A DNA stretch of 64,000 nt, from positions 1 to 64,000 of the forward strand of contig DATGXI010000095.1 in assembly GCA_035299065.1 (NCBI GenBank), given 5' to 3'. Shown here one piece after another: positions 1 to 8,814 of the stretch. The first letter of the stretch is position 1; each line of letters starts with the position of its first letter. The translations under genes and the position numbers were made by a program. Origin of the DNA: DASPJQ01 sp035299065. GTDB taxonomy: Bacteria > Bacteroidota > Bacteroidia > Flavobacteriales_D > UBA2798. The notes beneath the pieces were generated by a model. It made no database searches and was not told where the DNA came from. It was given only the letters and a program-made list of their open reading frames with translations.

Positions 1-3000
1 ATTCAACTGGAAAATTATTTATTGGTGGTGCCGGTGGTGCCGGTGATCAAAACGATGGCGATGCGGGAGGAGGCGGACGCGGAGCAGGATTGGTTTTTAT
101 TATGAGCTATGGAACCGTTAGCGGTTCGGGCACCATTGTTGCCAACGGAAATGCTGGTACAAGCGCATTGAACAGTGGCGGTGGATTTAATGGAAAAGAT
201 GGCGCAGGTGGCGGTGGTGCAGGTGGTACTGTAATTATTAATTCAAACAGCACCATAAGCGGAATTACCATTAATGCCAATGGCGGTTCAGGTGGAAATG
301 TAAATTTAACTGGTGCGGCTGCGGCTTCATTTGAATCATACGGACCCGGTGGTGGTGGTGGTGGCGGATACATTGCTGTTTCAAACGGAACACCAACGCG
401 CACGGCAACTGGTGGTGTAAACGGCACAACAAATTCTTTGGCATTTACTGAGTTTCCTCCCAAGGGAGCAACATCAGGAAATACCGGTTTACCAACCGAA
501 ACGTATTCAAATTATTATTTTACGCTAAACAATGTTTCCATTTGTTATGGTGCAACGGCCACACTTACTGCAACCGTAACAGGAACTGTTCCGGGCGGTA
601 CAACACTCAACTGGTATGCTACACAATTTAGCACCGCCTCACTTGGAACCGGAACAACATTTACAACACCGGCTTTGACAACTACCACAACGTATTATGT
701 TGGATTTTGCCCAGGATGGTATCGTTTACCCGTTACCGTTACCGTTGGGCCGCAAATCGTGATCAATACTTCATCAATGGTCATTACCAATGCCACCTGC
801 GGACTTAATAACGGAAGCATAACAGGCATTACGGCAAGTGGTGGAACAGGAGCTTTAACCTATACGTGGAACGGTACATTGGGTACAGCAAACCTTACCG
901 GTATTGGTGCAGGATCTTATACACTTGTTGTAACCGATGCATCTAGTTGCACCGCAAGTGTTGGACCGTTTGCTGTAACAGCAACAACCAGCCCGGTTAT
1001 TAATACTGCTTCCATGGTAATTACCAATTCAACATGCGGCAGCAGCAATGGCAGCATAAGTGGTATAACCGTTAGTGGTGGCTCAGGTGCATTGTCCTAT
1101 ACATGGAATGGCTCACCAGCCGCAGGGCCTAATATTGGACCGGTAGCTGCAGGATCCTATACGCTTGGTGTAACCGATGCAGCCGGGTGCAGCGCAACCG
1201 CTGGACCATTTACCATAAGCAATGTGGGTGGTGTAACCATTAATGCATCAGGTGCAGTTGTCACAAACAATACCTGTAGTTTATCCAACGGATCGGTTAC
1301 TGGAATTACAGCCAGCAGTCCCGCGGGAGGATTAATCTATACCTGGAACGGTACAGCAGGTACAGCAAATTTAACAGGTGTTGTTGGAGGATCATACACA
1401 TTGGTTGTAACCGATGCTATAGGATGCTCAGCAACCACCGGTCCATATACTATTACAAATTTACCCGGTCCAACCATATCGGGTACAGCCACTGTTACAA
1501 ACGAAAGTTGTGCCGGAAATGACGGTAGTATAACCGGTTTAAGTGTGAGTGGCGGAACCGGAACGGTAGACATTGCCTGGAACGGAACAATTACCGGTTC
1601 AGCAAGTGCAACAGGACTAACGGCCGGCACCTATACGCTGACAGCAACCGATGACAATGGTTGTGTGGCAACATCAGGTCCGTACACCATTACCAATTCA
1701 GGGGGGCCAAGTATTAATACGGCATCAATGGTCATTACCAATGCCACTTGCGGTAACCCGAATGGAAGTATAACCGGGATCACCACAAGCGGTGGAACCG
1801 GAACATTGACCTTTACATGGAATGGAACAGCATCACCGTCTACTGATTTAACATCAGCAGGAGCCGGATCATATACACTGGTGGTAACCGATGGTTCGGG
1901 TTGCACAGCAACTGCTGGCCCATTCAGCATTACAACAAGTGGTGGCGTTACCATCAATACAAGTGGCGTTGTTATTACCGATGCAACCTGTGGTGCAACA
2001 AACGGTTCAGTAACCGGAATTACATCGTCAAGCACAGCAGGCGGATTAACCTTTGACTGGAACGGAACAGCGTATCCTTCCAATGATTTAACCGCTGTTG
2101 GAGGTGGAACCTATACATTGACTGTGACCGATGCGGTTGGATGTACAGCCAGTGCTGGTCCTTTTACCATTCAGAACATTGGCGCACCGGTCATTGACGT
2201 AAGTGCCATAAACGTTAGTGGGACAACCTGTGGGCTGAATAACGGAACCATAACCGGTATTGCAGTAACAGGTGGTTCAGGCGCATTGACGTATGACTGG
2301 AACGGAACACCTTCAGCCAACCAGGATTTGAATGCCTCGGCTGCAGGTTCTTATACATTGACCGTTACAGATGCAACCGGTTGTGCGCAATCGGCAGGAC
2401 CATTTACCCTGGCAGCAAGCAACAGTATAACCGCAGGTGCAAGTGTAACCACCAACGCTTCGTGTTTTGGTTATGCAGATGGCGCAGCAAGCGGAAGTTT
2501 TACCGGTGGAAATGGTAGTGAAACTTATCAATGGATTGGTGGGCCTGCCACACAAAATTATACAGGTATTGGAGCAGGAACATACAATGTAATTGTAACC
2601 GATGTACAGGGTTGCAGTGATACCGCAACGGTCACCATTACTGAACCACCTTCGTTTAACCCAACCATTAGTGGAACATCTCCAATATGCGAAGGAACAT
2701 CCACCATGCTTACCGGAACCGGTGGAGGAAGTTATAGCTGGAGCAGCGGTGGAAGCACGTCAACCGAAACCGTTTCGCCAACTACAACTACTACTTATAC
2801 CTTAACTGTAACAAATGGTGCCTGCAGCGAAGACACCACATTTACTGTTGTGGTAAATCCATTACCGGTTGCATCCATTAGTGGAACAACCGTAATTTGC
2901 GATGGGCAATCAACCACACTTACTGCAAGCGGAGGAACAAGTTATGTTTGGAATGATGCTTCATCCGGAACAAGCATTACCGTTTCACCAACAGCTGACA

Positions 3001-3572
3001 CACCTTATTATGTAATTGCACAAAACAGCTGCGGAACCGATACTGCATTTGTAACCGTTACCGTTGGAGCAGCGTTTACTGTTGATGCCGGACCTGACCA
3101 AACAATTGGTTTAGGCAACAGCGCAAACATAAGTGCAAGCGGTGGTATTTCATGGTCATGGTCACCGGCAGGTTCTCTTGATTGTGCAACCTGTCAAAGT
3201 CCTACAGCCACACCATCGGGTACCACAACCTATACCGTTACCGCAACAAGCGCAGGTGGATGTACCGCTACCGATGATGTTACAATTATTGTTGACGCAA
3301 CGGAAGCTTTATTTGTGCCTGATATTTTCGCACCCAATGGTGGCATGAACAATATTCTTTATGTGCGCGGTTCAGGAATTTCAGAATTCACCTTCAGGGT
3401 GTATGACCGTTGGGGGCAAAAAGTATTTGAAACAACTGAACTAAGTTTGGGATGGGATGGAACCTATTCAGGACGTACACTTGACACAGGCGTGTTTGTG
3501 TATACACTTGAAGGCAAATTCTACAGCGGAAACGAATTCTCGCAAAAAGGTAACGTAACATTAAAACGCTAA
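1..3572 (+). CDS. Giant SprB-repeat surface adhesin, T9SS type B client (5' end outside window)
   Basis: The reading frame is open from base 3, so the protein starts upstream of the window and only about 1,190 residues are visible. The first 150 residues are very rich in Gly, Asn, Thr and Ser. From about base 760 there are seven repeats of about 79 residues, each with a TCG-x-xNGS-ITGI core, a TWNGT stretch and SYTLVVTD-x-x-GC. An eighth, canonical SprB repeat follows at about 2428-2650, then three Ig/PKD-like modules. The last 90 residues (FVPDIFAPNG, YDRWGQKVFE, GWDGTYSG, GVFVYTLEG) form the gliding-motility C-terminal domain, the T9SS type B sorting signal. Proteins of this architecture, such as SprB of Flavobacterium johnsoniae, are secreted adhesins. 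A PorP/SprF gene follows after 4 bp. Adhesion or gliding is inferred; no catalytic domain is visible. Confidence 0.9.
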   Translation, partial: STGKLFIGGAGGAGDQNDGDAGGGGRGAGLVFIMSYGTVSGSGTIVANGNAGTSALNSGGGFNGKDGAGGGGAGGTVIINSNSTISGITINANGGSGGNVNLTGAAAASFESYGPGGGGGGGYIAVSNGTPTRTATGGVNGTTNSLAFTEFPPKGATSGNTGLPTETYSNYYFTLNNVSICYGATATLTATVTGTVPGGTTLNWYATQFSTASLGTGTTFTTPALTTTTTYYVGFCPGWYRLPVTVTVGPQIVINTSSMVITNATCGLNNGSITGITASGGTGALTYTWNGTLGTANLTGIGAGSYTLVVTDASSCTASVGPFAVTATTSPVINTASMVITNSTCGSSNGSISGITVSGGSGALSYTWNGSPAAGPNIGPVAAGSYTLGVTDAAGCSATAGPFTISNVGGVTINASGAVVTNNTCSLSNGSVTGITASSPAGGLIYTWNGTAGTANLTGVVGGSYTLVVTDAIGCSATTGPYTITNLPGPTISGTATVTNESCAGNDGSITGLSVSGGTGTVDIAWNGTITGSASATGLTAGTYTLTATDDNGCVATSGPYTITNSGGPSINTASMVITNATCGNPNGSITGITTSGGTGTLTFTWNGTASPSTDLTSAGAGSYTLVVTDGSGCTATAGPFSITTSGGVTINTSGVVITDATCGATNGSVTGITSSSTAGGLTFDWNGTAYPSNDLTAVGGGTYTLTVTDAVGCTASAGPFTIQNIGAPVIDVSAINVSGTTCGLNNGTITGIAVTGGSGALTYDWNGTPSANQDLNASAAGSYTLTVTDATGCAQSAGPFTLAASNSITAGASVTTNASCFGYADGAASGSFTGGNGSETYQWIGGPATQNYTGIGAGTYNVIVTDVQGCSDTATVTITEPPSFNPTISGTSPICEGTSTMLTGTGGGSYSWSSGGSTSTETVSPTTTTTYTLTVTNGACSEDTTFTVVVNPLPVASISGTTVICDGQSTTLTASGGTSYVWNDASSGTSITVSPTADTPYYVIAQNSCGTDTAFVTVTVGAAFTVDAGPDQTIGLGNSANISASGGISWSWSPAGSLDCATCQSPTATPSGTTTYTVTATSAGGCTATDDVTIIVDATEALFVPDIFAPNGGMNNILYVRGSGISEFTFRVYDRWGQKVFETTELSLGWDGTYSGRTLDTGVFVYTLEGKFYSGNEFSQKGNVTLKR

Positions 3573-3576
3573 GATC

Positions 3577-4614
3577 ATGAAGAAATTTATATATACAACA
3601 TCGGTGTTAGCCTTACTAACGGTTAACGCATATACGCAAGATATACACTTCAGCCAGTATACTGAAAATACCATGAACATTAATCCTGCCCTTGCAGGAA
3701 CCGCCAACGGATTTTTGCGTGCAAATTTATGTTACCGCTCACAGTGGGCAGCATTTGGCAATGCCTACCGCACCATGGGGTTCAGCATGGACGCACCATT
3801 TATTTCTAAAAGGAAAACGTATGGTGCATATTTGGGTGGCGGATTAAATGTTTTCCAGGACAAAGCAGGTTTAGCAAATTTGTCAAAACTGCATTTGGCT
3901 GGTGACTTATCAAGCGTTATTATAATGGGCGATGGATTATTAAGCCTTGGAATTGAAGTGGCCTATGCGCAACGCTCCATAAAAGGTTCAGGATTGAAAT
4001 GGGACAGCCAGTGGGCAAACAATGCCTACGATCCAAGTTTACCATCAGGTGAAACCGAAAGCGCATCAAAATCGGCATTTGATTTTGGAGGAGGATTGGC
4101 TTATACATTACGCAGGAAAGCATCAACCATTAGCAGCAATGATGGGTTAGAGTTAACCTTAAGTGCAGCGGCATTTCATTTTACCCGCCCTGATTTAGGT
4201 GTTGGCGGAAGTGATCCGTTAGCGATACGTTATACCGGCATGATCTATTCCATGATTGGATTGACCAATACCAGTTTGCGTGTTTCTCCGCGCATCCTGT
4301 ACAACCAGCAATCCAGTTTGCGTGAAATAAATGCAGGTGCAATTGTGTATTACGTGATACAAGAAGCCTCATCGTTTACCGGTTATAACAGTGAAAGTGC
4401 TGTTGGTGTTGGAGGCTCTTACCGCCTGGGCGATGCGTTCATTCCTGAAATACATTATTACCATGGCGATTTCTTTGTGGGTATTTCCTACGATGTAAAC
4501 TTAAGTAAACTGACTCCATGGACAGCTTCACGCGGTGGACTGGAAGTAACCTTGCGCTTTACCGATGTTGCCGGAAAAATTTGGGGTGGCGGGCAAAATG
4601 CCCGGAGTTTCTAA
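3577..4614 (+). CDS. PorP/SprF family T9SS outer-membrane protein
   Basis: The 345-residue product has a signal peptide ending near LTVNAYTQ. The family hallmark follows directly: DIHFSQYTENTMNINPALAG, then a Gly/aromatic-alternating beta-strand pattern up to the C-terminus, as expected for a PorP/SprF outer-membrane barrel. PorP/SprF proteins work with the type IX secretion system. SprF of F. johnsoniae is encoded next to sprB and is needed to export SprB, and type B sorting domains generally depend on such partners. Here the gene begins 4 bp after the stop of a type B adhesin, so the two are almost certainly co-transcribed and dedicated to each other (inference). The ATG at 3577 is the only sensible start. 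Confidence 0.92.
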   Translation: MKKFIYTTSVLALLTVNAYTQDIHFSQYTENTMNINPALAGTANGFLRANLCYRSQWAAFGNAYRTMGFSMDAPFISKRKTYGAYLGGGLNVFQDKAGLANLSKLHLAGDLSSVIIMGDGLLSLGIEVAYAQRSIKGSGLKWDSQWANNAYDPSLPSGETESASKSAFDFGGGLAYTLRRKASTISSNDGLELTLSAAAFHFTRPDLGVGGSDPLAIRYTGMIYSMIGLTNTSLRVSPRILYNQQSSLREINAGAIVYYVIQEASSFTGYNSESAVGVGGSYRLGDAFIPEIHYYHGDFFVGISYDVNLSKLTPWTASRGGLEVTLRFTDVAGKIWGGGQNARSF

Positions 4615-4650
4615 AGAACCGGCAGCGTATTTTTTTTGATTTTAGATTTC

Positions 4651-4675
4651 AGAAGTTTAGTTGAATCAAACTTCT
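4651..4675. terminator. Hairpin between convergent genes, possible bidirectional terminator
   Basis: An 8-bp perfect inverted repeat (AGAAGTTT / AAACTTCT) with a 9-nt loop lies in the 104-bp gap between the PorP/SprF gene and the convergent endonuclease-family gene. An eight-T run sits upstream at about 4630-4637, but no clean T tract follows the stem on either strand. The terminator role is therefore only plausible. Confidence 0.4.
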
Positions 4676-4718
4676 TACTTCGTAAATCATACTTATTAAG
4701 ACATTTTCTTAACAGGAA

Positions 4719-5753
4719 TCACTTTTTCTCTTTCATCAAAAAACTATACACCGCAAAATGGTCACTGTAGCCACCACGGTAAGCCCCACCGGCATAGGTC
4801 CTGAACGGGTAACCTTTAAAGTTCCCATAGTCCTCGCGAACAAACGGTTTGTTGAATATTTTGTATTTTGAAAAAGTATATGTTTTGTTGTTATCGTTTA
4901 CGAATCCGGGTGAAAAAATCATCTGGTCAAATAAGTTCCAGGTGTCCTGGTAAGCGAGTGTACCAATTCCTTTTTTGAAATTTTCATACGATGCATTGAA
5001 CATATCGCCTGTTTTCATTTTTTCTTTTTTCTCGCGTGCGCGTAAAACAGTTTTCACACTTTCATTATTGGGATCATCATTTAAATCGCCCATTAACATG
5101 ATTTTTGCATTAGCATCAATGGCAAGCAATGAATCAATGGCTTTGCGGCAAATGCGGGCAGCGGCTATACGCCCGGGTGCACTGCGTGCCTCACCTCCAC
5201 TCCTGCTTGGCCAGTGATTCACAAAAAAATGCATGAGCTCACCATCAAACATTCCTGACACCAACAAAATATCGCGTGTAGGATGTGTTGAATCGTACGG
5301 AAGAATCACGCGGAATTTTTTAGACGCGGTTACCTTGAAATAATTCGGGTTGTACAATAATGCCACATCCACTCCCCTTTTATCAGGCGAATCAAAATGT
5401 ACAATTTTATAGTTGCGCGATTTTAATTTTGGTGCAGCCACCAGGTCTTCCAATACACCTTTGGTTTCAATTTCGCACAGGCCTAAAACAGCAACACCAT
5501 CAGGCGTAACCTCGGTACCCATTTGCGAAATAACTTCGCTCAGGTGATCAATTTTTGTTTTGTACCTGGGTGCTCTCCACTGGTTTCCACCCTCGGGCAA
5601 AAATTCAGCATCGTCATTGGGTCCGTCAATGGTATCGTATAAATTCTCAACGTTCCAAAAGCCAATACAGCCAACATAGAGCTCGGCTTTTTTATCCTGG
5701 CATAAAGCAGTAAGCCCCGTTACACCTAAAATGAGTGAAAAAACAAACTTCAT
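4719..5753 (-). CDS. Secreted endonuclease/exonuclease/phosphatase (EEP) family protein
   Basis: This 344-residue protein has a signal peptide (MKFVFSLILGVTGLTALCQ) and a complete EEP-fold active-site set: GFWNVENLYDT, LCEIETKG, HWPSRSGGE, MGDLNDDP and a C-terminal YSDHFAVYSFL. Members of the superfamily are Mg-dependent phosphodiesterases, including DNase I-like nucleases, sphingomyelinases and inositol phosphatases, so the substrate is not fixed by fold. Export and the divergent TonB receptor/DUF5689 operon suggest an extracellular or periplasmic nuclease or phosphodiesterase that feeds nutrient uptake (inference). The start at 5753 places the signal peptide at the N-terminus. The gap to the divergent gene is 521 bp. 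Confidence 0.88.
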   Translation of the reverse strand: MKFVFSLILGVTGLTALCQDKKAELYVGCIGFWNVENLYDTIDGPNDDAEFLPEGGNQWRAPRYKTKIDHLSEVISQMGTEVTPDGVAVLGLCEIETKGVLEDLVAAPKLKSRNYKIVHFDSPDKRGVDVALLYNPNYFKVTASKKFRVILPYDSTHPTRDILLVSGMFDGELMHFFVNHWPSRSGGEARSAPGRIAAARICRKAIDSLLAIDANAKIMLMGDLNDDPNNESVKTVLRAREKKEKMKTGDMFNASYENFKKGIGTLAYQDTWNLFDQMIFSPGFVNDNNKTYTFSKYKIFNKPFVREDYGNFKGYPFRTYAGGAYRGGYSDHFAVYSFLMKEKK

Positions 5754-6274
5754 TGTTTAAAAAATTAATTACTACAGTGGAAGCTTCTCTTCCTTTATAC
5801 TTTACCACAGATATGCACAGATTTTTTATCGTGAAAATCTTACAACAATGTTTAAAATTTAAATCTTTAGTCAGAAGTTCAGCCCCTCTTTTTTTGACAC
5901 AGATTGCGCAGATTGACGCAGATACGTTATAAAAAGTAGAACCTGTTCCTGAATTTTGTACAAATGTATACAAACAAAACAATGTTTATGCCAGTAATTA
6001 ACCAACGCAGGTTTCTTGTTACTAAATTAACACAGATTTAAAGGCCAGGTCCTTTGCCGGTAAACCTCAATTCCCTAAGTTTGCACAAAATTCCTTTGTT
6101 CACCTTGATTGTGCTGTTGCACATGAAACCATTGGAATTTAGTTGCACTACGCATGAAAAAATGAAATTAATACCTGTGAGTCCTTTCATTCATAATGGA
6201 AGAATTTCTCCTTTCCTGTTCACAACAGGTATGCACATGCCAGTAGATCATAACCTGTACCCATTTAATTAAGC
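5754..6274. other. Divergent intergenic region with CAGATT-type degenerate repeats
   Basis: This 521-bp gap separates the EEP-family gene from the divergent TonB receptor. I see no convincing gene; short open frames here lack family features and start codons of the right kind. It holds degenerate copies of an (A/G)CAGATT-containing motif at about 5811-5828, 5899-5927 and 6030-6037. Related text occurs near 23541 and 55205. A promoter-like pair lies at 6053-6083. Confidence 0.6.
6053..6083 (+). promoter_or_regulatory. Bacteroidota-type promoter upstream of the TonB receptor operon
   Basis: TTTG at 6053-6056 and TAAGTTTG at 6076-6083 are separated by 19 bp, matching the TTTG / TAnnTTTG consensus of the Bacteroidota primary sigma factor. 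It would give a leader of roughly 185 nt before the ATG at 6275, long enough to carry a regulatory element. Confidence 0.55.
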
Positions 6275-8809
6275 ATGAAGAAAATTTACCTGTTCCTGGC
6301 TTCGGTTTGTGTTTATTCGGCAGCAATTGCCCAGGAAGACACAAGTAAAATTAACCGCGACACCGTTGATGCCACCTATAAGGTACCAGTATTTAGCGTT
6401 ACTGCAAGTGATGTTGACAATGACATGGAAAGCCAGGATGTTTCATCCTTATTACAAGGTTCGCGTGATGTGTTTACATCAATGGCTGGTTTTAACTTAA
6501 GCGCAGGCCGTTTCCGCATTCGTGGTTTGGCAGGAGAAAACCAATTGGTAATGATAAACGGAATTCCTGTAAACAACCTTGAAACAGGAATGGCAAGCTG
6601 GTCAAACTGGGGTGGATTAAATGATGTGACGCGTTTTATGGAAGTTCGAACGGGTGTAAATGCATGCCGCTATAATTTTGGAGGAATTGCGGGTTACACC
6701 AATATTGACAGCAAAGCATCGTCCTTTAAAAAAGGAATGAAATTTTCTTACGCTGCCTCAAACCGCAATTACCACCATCGTTTTATGTTTAGCCAGTCAA
6801 CCGGGTTAAACAAAAAAGGCTGGGCATTTACGTACGCATTCTCGGGCCGTTATGCCGAAAGCGGGTATTATGAAGGAACTTTTTTCAATGCTGCCAGTTA
6901 TTATGTTGCTGTTGACAAAAAATTAAATGACAAACACCTTATTTCATTTGTTGGATTTGGAGCACCCATTTCACAGGGTCGCCAGGGATTTGCTGTTGCC
7001 GAAGCGCATAACTTAACAGGCAATAATTACTACAATCCAAACTGGGGATATCAAACAGCATCAGACGGTACAACACTCCAGGTTCGCAATGCACGCATTT
7101 CAACAACACATAAGCCCACAGCATTGTTAACGCATCATTACACCATGAGTGAAAAATCCAAATTAACCTCAACCCTGTTTTATTCATATGGTAAAAATGG
7201 TTTAACCAACTTGAACTGGTACGATGCAAAAAATCCACGGCCTGATTATTACCGTTATTTGCCAAGCTATTATGCGCAATCAAATCCGGCCTATGCTGCA
7301 ACGTTAACAGATTTATGGATGAATGATGTAAATACCCGCCAAATTAACTGGGACTATTTTTACAATGCCAACCGCAACAACTTATACAGTCAGGAAAATG
7401 CCAATGGAACCGGTGAAACCGTTACAGGCAAACGTTCAAAATACATTGTTGAAAATGTACATACCGATTCAAAAGATTTAGGGTTTAATACCGTTTACAA
7501 CACAAGACTTGACCGTATATTTTTATCGGCAGGGTTAAACGCAACCATTCACAAAGGGAATTATTATAAAACAATGGATGACCTTTTAGGTGGCGATTTT
7601 TTTGTGGACATTGACCAGTTTGCCGAGCAACAGTATTTAAGTACCGATGTTTCACAAAACGATTTGAGCACACCAAACAAAATCATTAAAGAAGGCGATA
7701 AATTTGGTTACGACTATGTATTGAATGTAAATAAAATTGAAGCATTTGGCCAGGTTGAATACAGTGTTTCAAAATTTGATTTTTATGCAGGCCTTACCCT
7801 TGGTCAAACAAGTATGTGGCGTACGGGCAACTACAAAAACGGCCGTTTTCCCGATAATTCAGAAGGAGATTCAGAAAAAGCAAATTTCCTGACCTATGGT
7901 GTAAAAGGCGGTGCATCATACAAAATTACCGGTCGCCACATAGTAACATTTAACGCTGCCTATGTTGTGCGACCGCCTGATGCGCGTTCGCTTTTTGTAA
8001 CACCTAGAGCAAACAACAACCTTGTTGACGGATACACCAATGAAAACGTAATGGCGGGTGACATTAACTATATCGTTCGATATGCGCGTTTAAAAATACG
8101 TGCTACAGGATTTTATACAACCGTAAACAATCAAATTTGGAGCCGCAGCTACTGGCATGACGAATACCGCAACAACGTGAATTACGTATTGACCGGTGTT
8201 AACCAGTTAATGTATGGAACCGAGTTAGGCATTGAGGCCACAATCATTCCGCAATTGGTTGCACAGGTTGCATTCAGCCATGGACAGTATTTATGGAATT
8301 CCCGCCCAAGCGCAACCATTACGCGTGACAATTCAGCCGAAGTGCTGGACGAAGGTCGCCTGGTATACATGAAAAACTACCACATTGGCAACATGCCTGA
8401 AACAGGCGCATCGGCCGGGTTAAAATACAATGGTAAGAAATACTGGTTTGCTGGTTTCAACTTTAATTATTTTGCTAATTTCTATATTGAACCAAATCCT
8501 GACAGGAGAACCGAAGAAGCGGTTGAAACGTTTGTAACAGATGACCCCCAATGGGCGCAAATGCTTACCCAGGAAAAACTACCCAACCAGTACACCATTG
8601 ATGTATATGCTGGCAAATCATTCCGCATCAAAAGCAAATACTATTTAAACATTAACCTGAATGTTGCCAATGTGCTAAACAACCAAAACATTGTTTTTAA
8701 CGCCATGGAACAATTGCGTTATGATAATACTGACCCCAACAAGTTTGCCAACAAATATGCATACGCCATGGGAAGGAATTTCTTTTTATTAATGAGTTTT
8801 AGATTTTAA
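6275..8809 (+). CDS. TonB-dependent outer-membrane receptor
   Basis: The 844-residue product starts with a signal peptide (MKKIYLFLASVCVYSAAIAQ). A plug domain follows at about residues 35-150, with GRFRIRGLAGENQLVMINGI and the downstream FGGIAGYTNID. The rest is a long beta-barrel region ending in a terminal Phe (LLMSFRF), as usual for outer-membrane barrels. There is no N-terminal carboxypeptidase-regulatory-like domain, so it is not a SusC type, and no SusD is nearby. TonB receptors import large or scarce substrates across the outer membrane using the proton gradient. The next two genes follow after 5 and 24 bp, giving a three-gene operon with a DUF5689 lipoprotein and an OB-fold T9SS client. 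The substrate is unknown; phosphate, nucleotides or a metal are possible. Confidence 0.92.
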   Translation: MKKIYLFLASVCVYSAAIAQEDTSKINRDTVDATYKVPVFSVTASDVDNDMESQDVSSLLQGSRDVFTSMAGFNLSAGRFRIRGLAGENQLVMINGIPVNNLETGMASWSNWGGLNDVTRFMEVRTGVNACRYNFGGIAGYTNIDSKASSFKKGMKFSYAASNRNYHHRFMFSQSTGLNKKGWAFTYAFSGRYAESGYYEGTFFNAASYYVAVDKKLNDKHLISFVGFGAPISQGRQGFAVAEAHNLTGNNYYNPNWGYQTASDGTTLQVRNARISTTHKPTALLTHHYTMSEKSKLTSTLFYSYGKNGLTNLNWYDAKNPRPDYYRYLPSYYAQSNPAYAATLTDLWMNDVNTRQINWDYFYNANRNNLYSQENANGTGETVTGKRSKYIVENVHTDSKDLGFNTVYNTRLDRIFLSAGLNATIHKGNYYKTMDDLLGGDFFVDIDQFAEQQYLSTDVSQNDLSTPNKIIKEGDKFGYDYVLNVNKIEAFGQVEYSVSKFDFYAGLTLGQTSMWRTGNYKNGRFPDNSEGDSEKANFLTYGVKGGASYKITGRHIVTFNAAYVVRPPDARSLFVTPRANNNLVDGYTNENVMAGDINYIVRYARLKIRATGFYTTVNNQIWSRSYWHDEYRNNVNYVLTGVNQLMYGTELGIEATIIPQLVAQVAFSHGQYLWNSRPSATITRDNSAEVLDEGRLVYMKNYHIGNMPETGASAGLKYNGKKYWFAGFNFNYFANFYIEPNPDRRTEEAVETFVTDDPQWAQMLTQEKLPNQYTIDVYAGKSFRIKSKYYLNINLNVANVLNNQNIVFNAMEQLRYDNTDPNKFANKYAYAMGRNFFLLMSFRF

Positions 8810-8814
8810 GATAT

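Noticed and set aside
1631..2083. 150-codon antisense frame in the SprB-repeat region
   Set aside because: It arises from the skewed codons of the repeats and has no domain or start signal.
5692..5982. 96-codon minus-strand frame upstream of the EEP gene
   Set aside because: It overlaps the EEP signal peptide in another frame and reads through the CAGATT repeats.
6054..6272. 72-codon frame before the TonB receptor
   Set aside because: It starts with TTG inside the promoter -33 element, has no family, and is likely untranslated leader.
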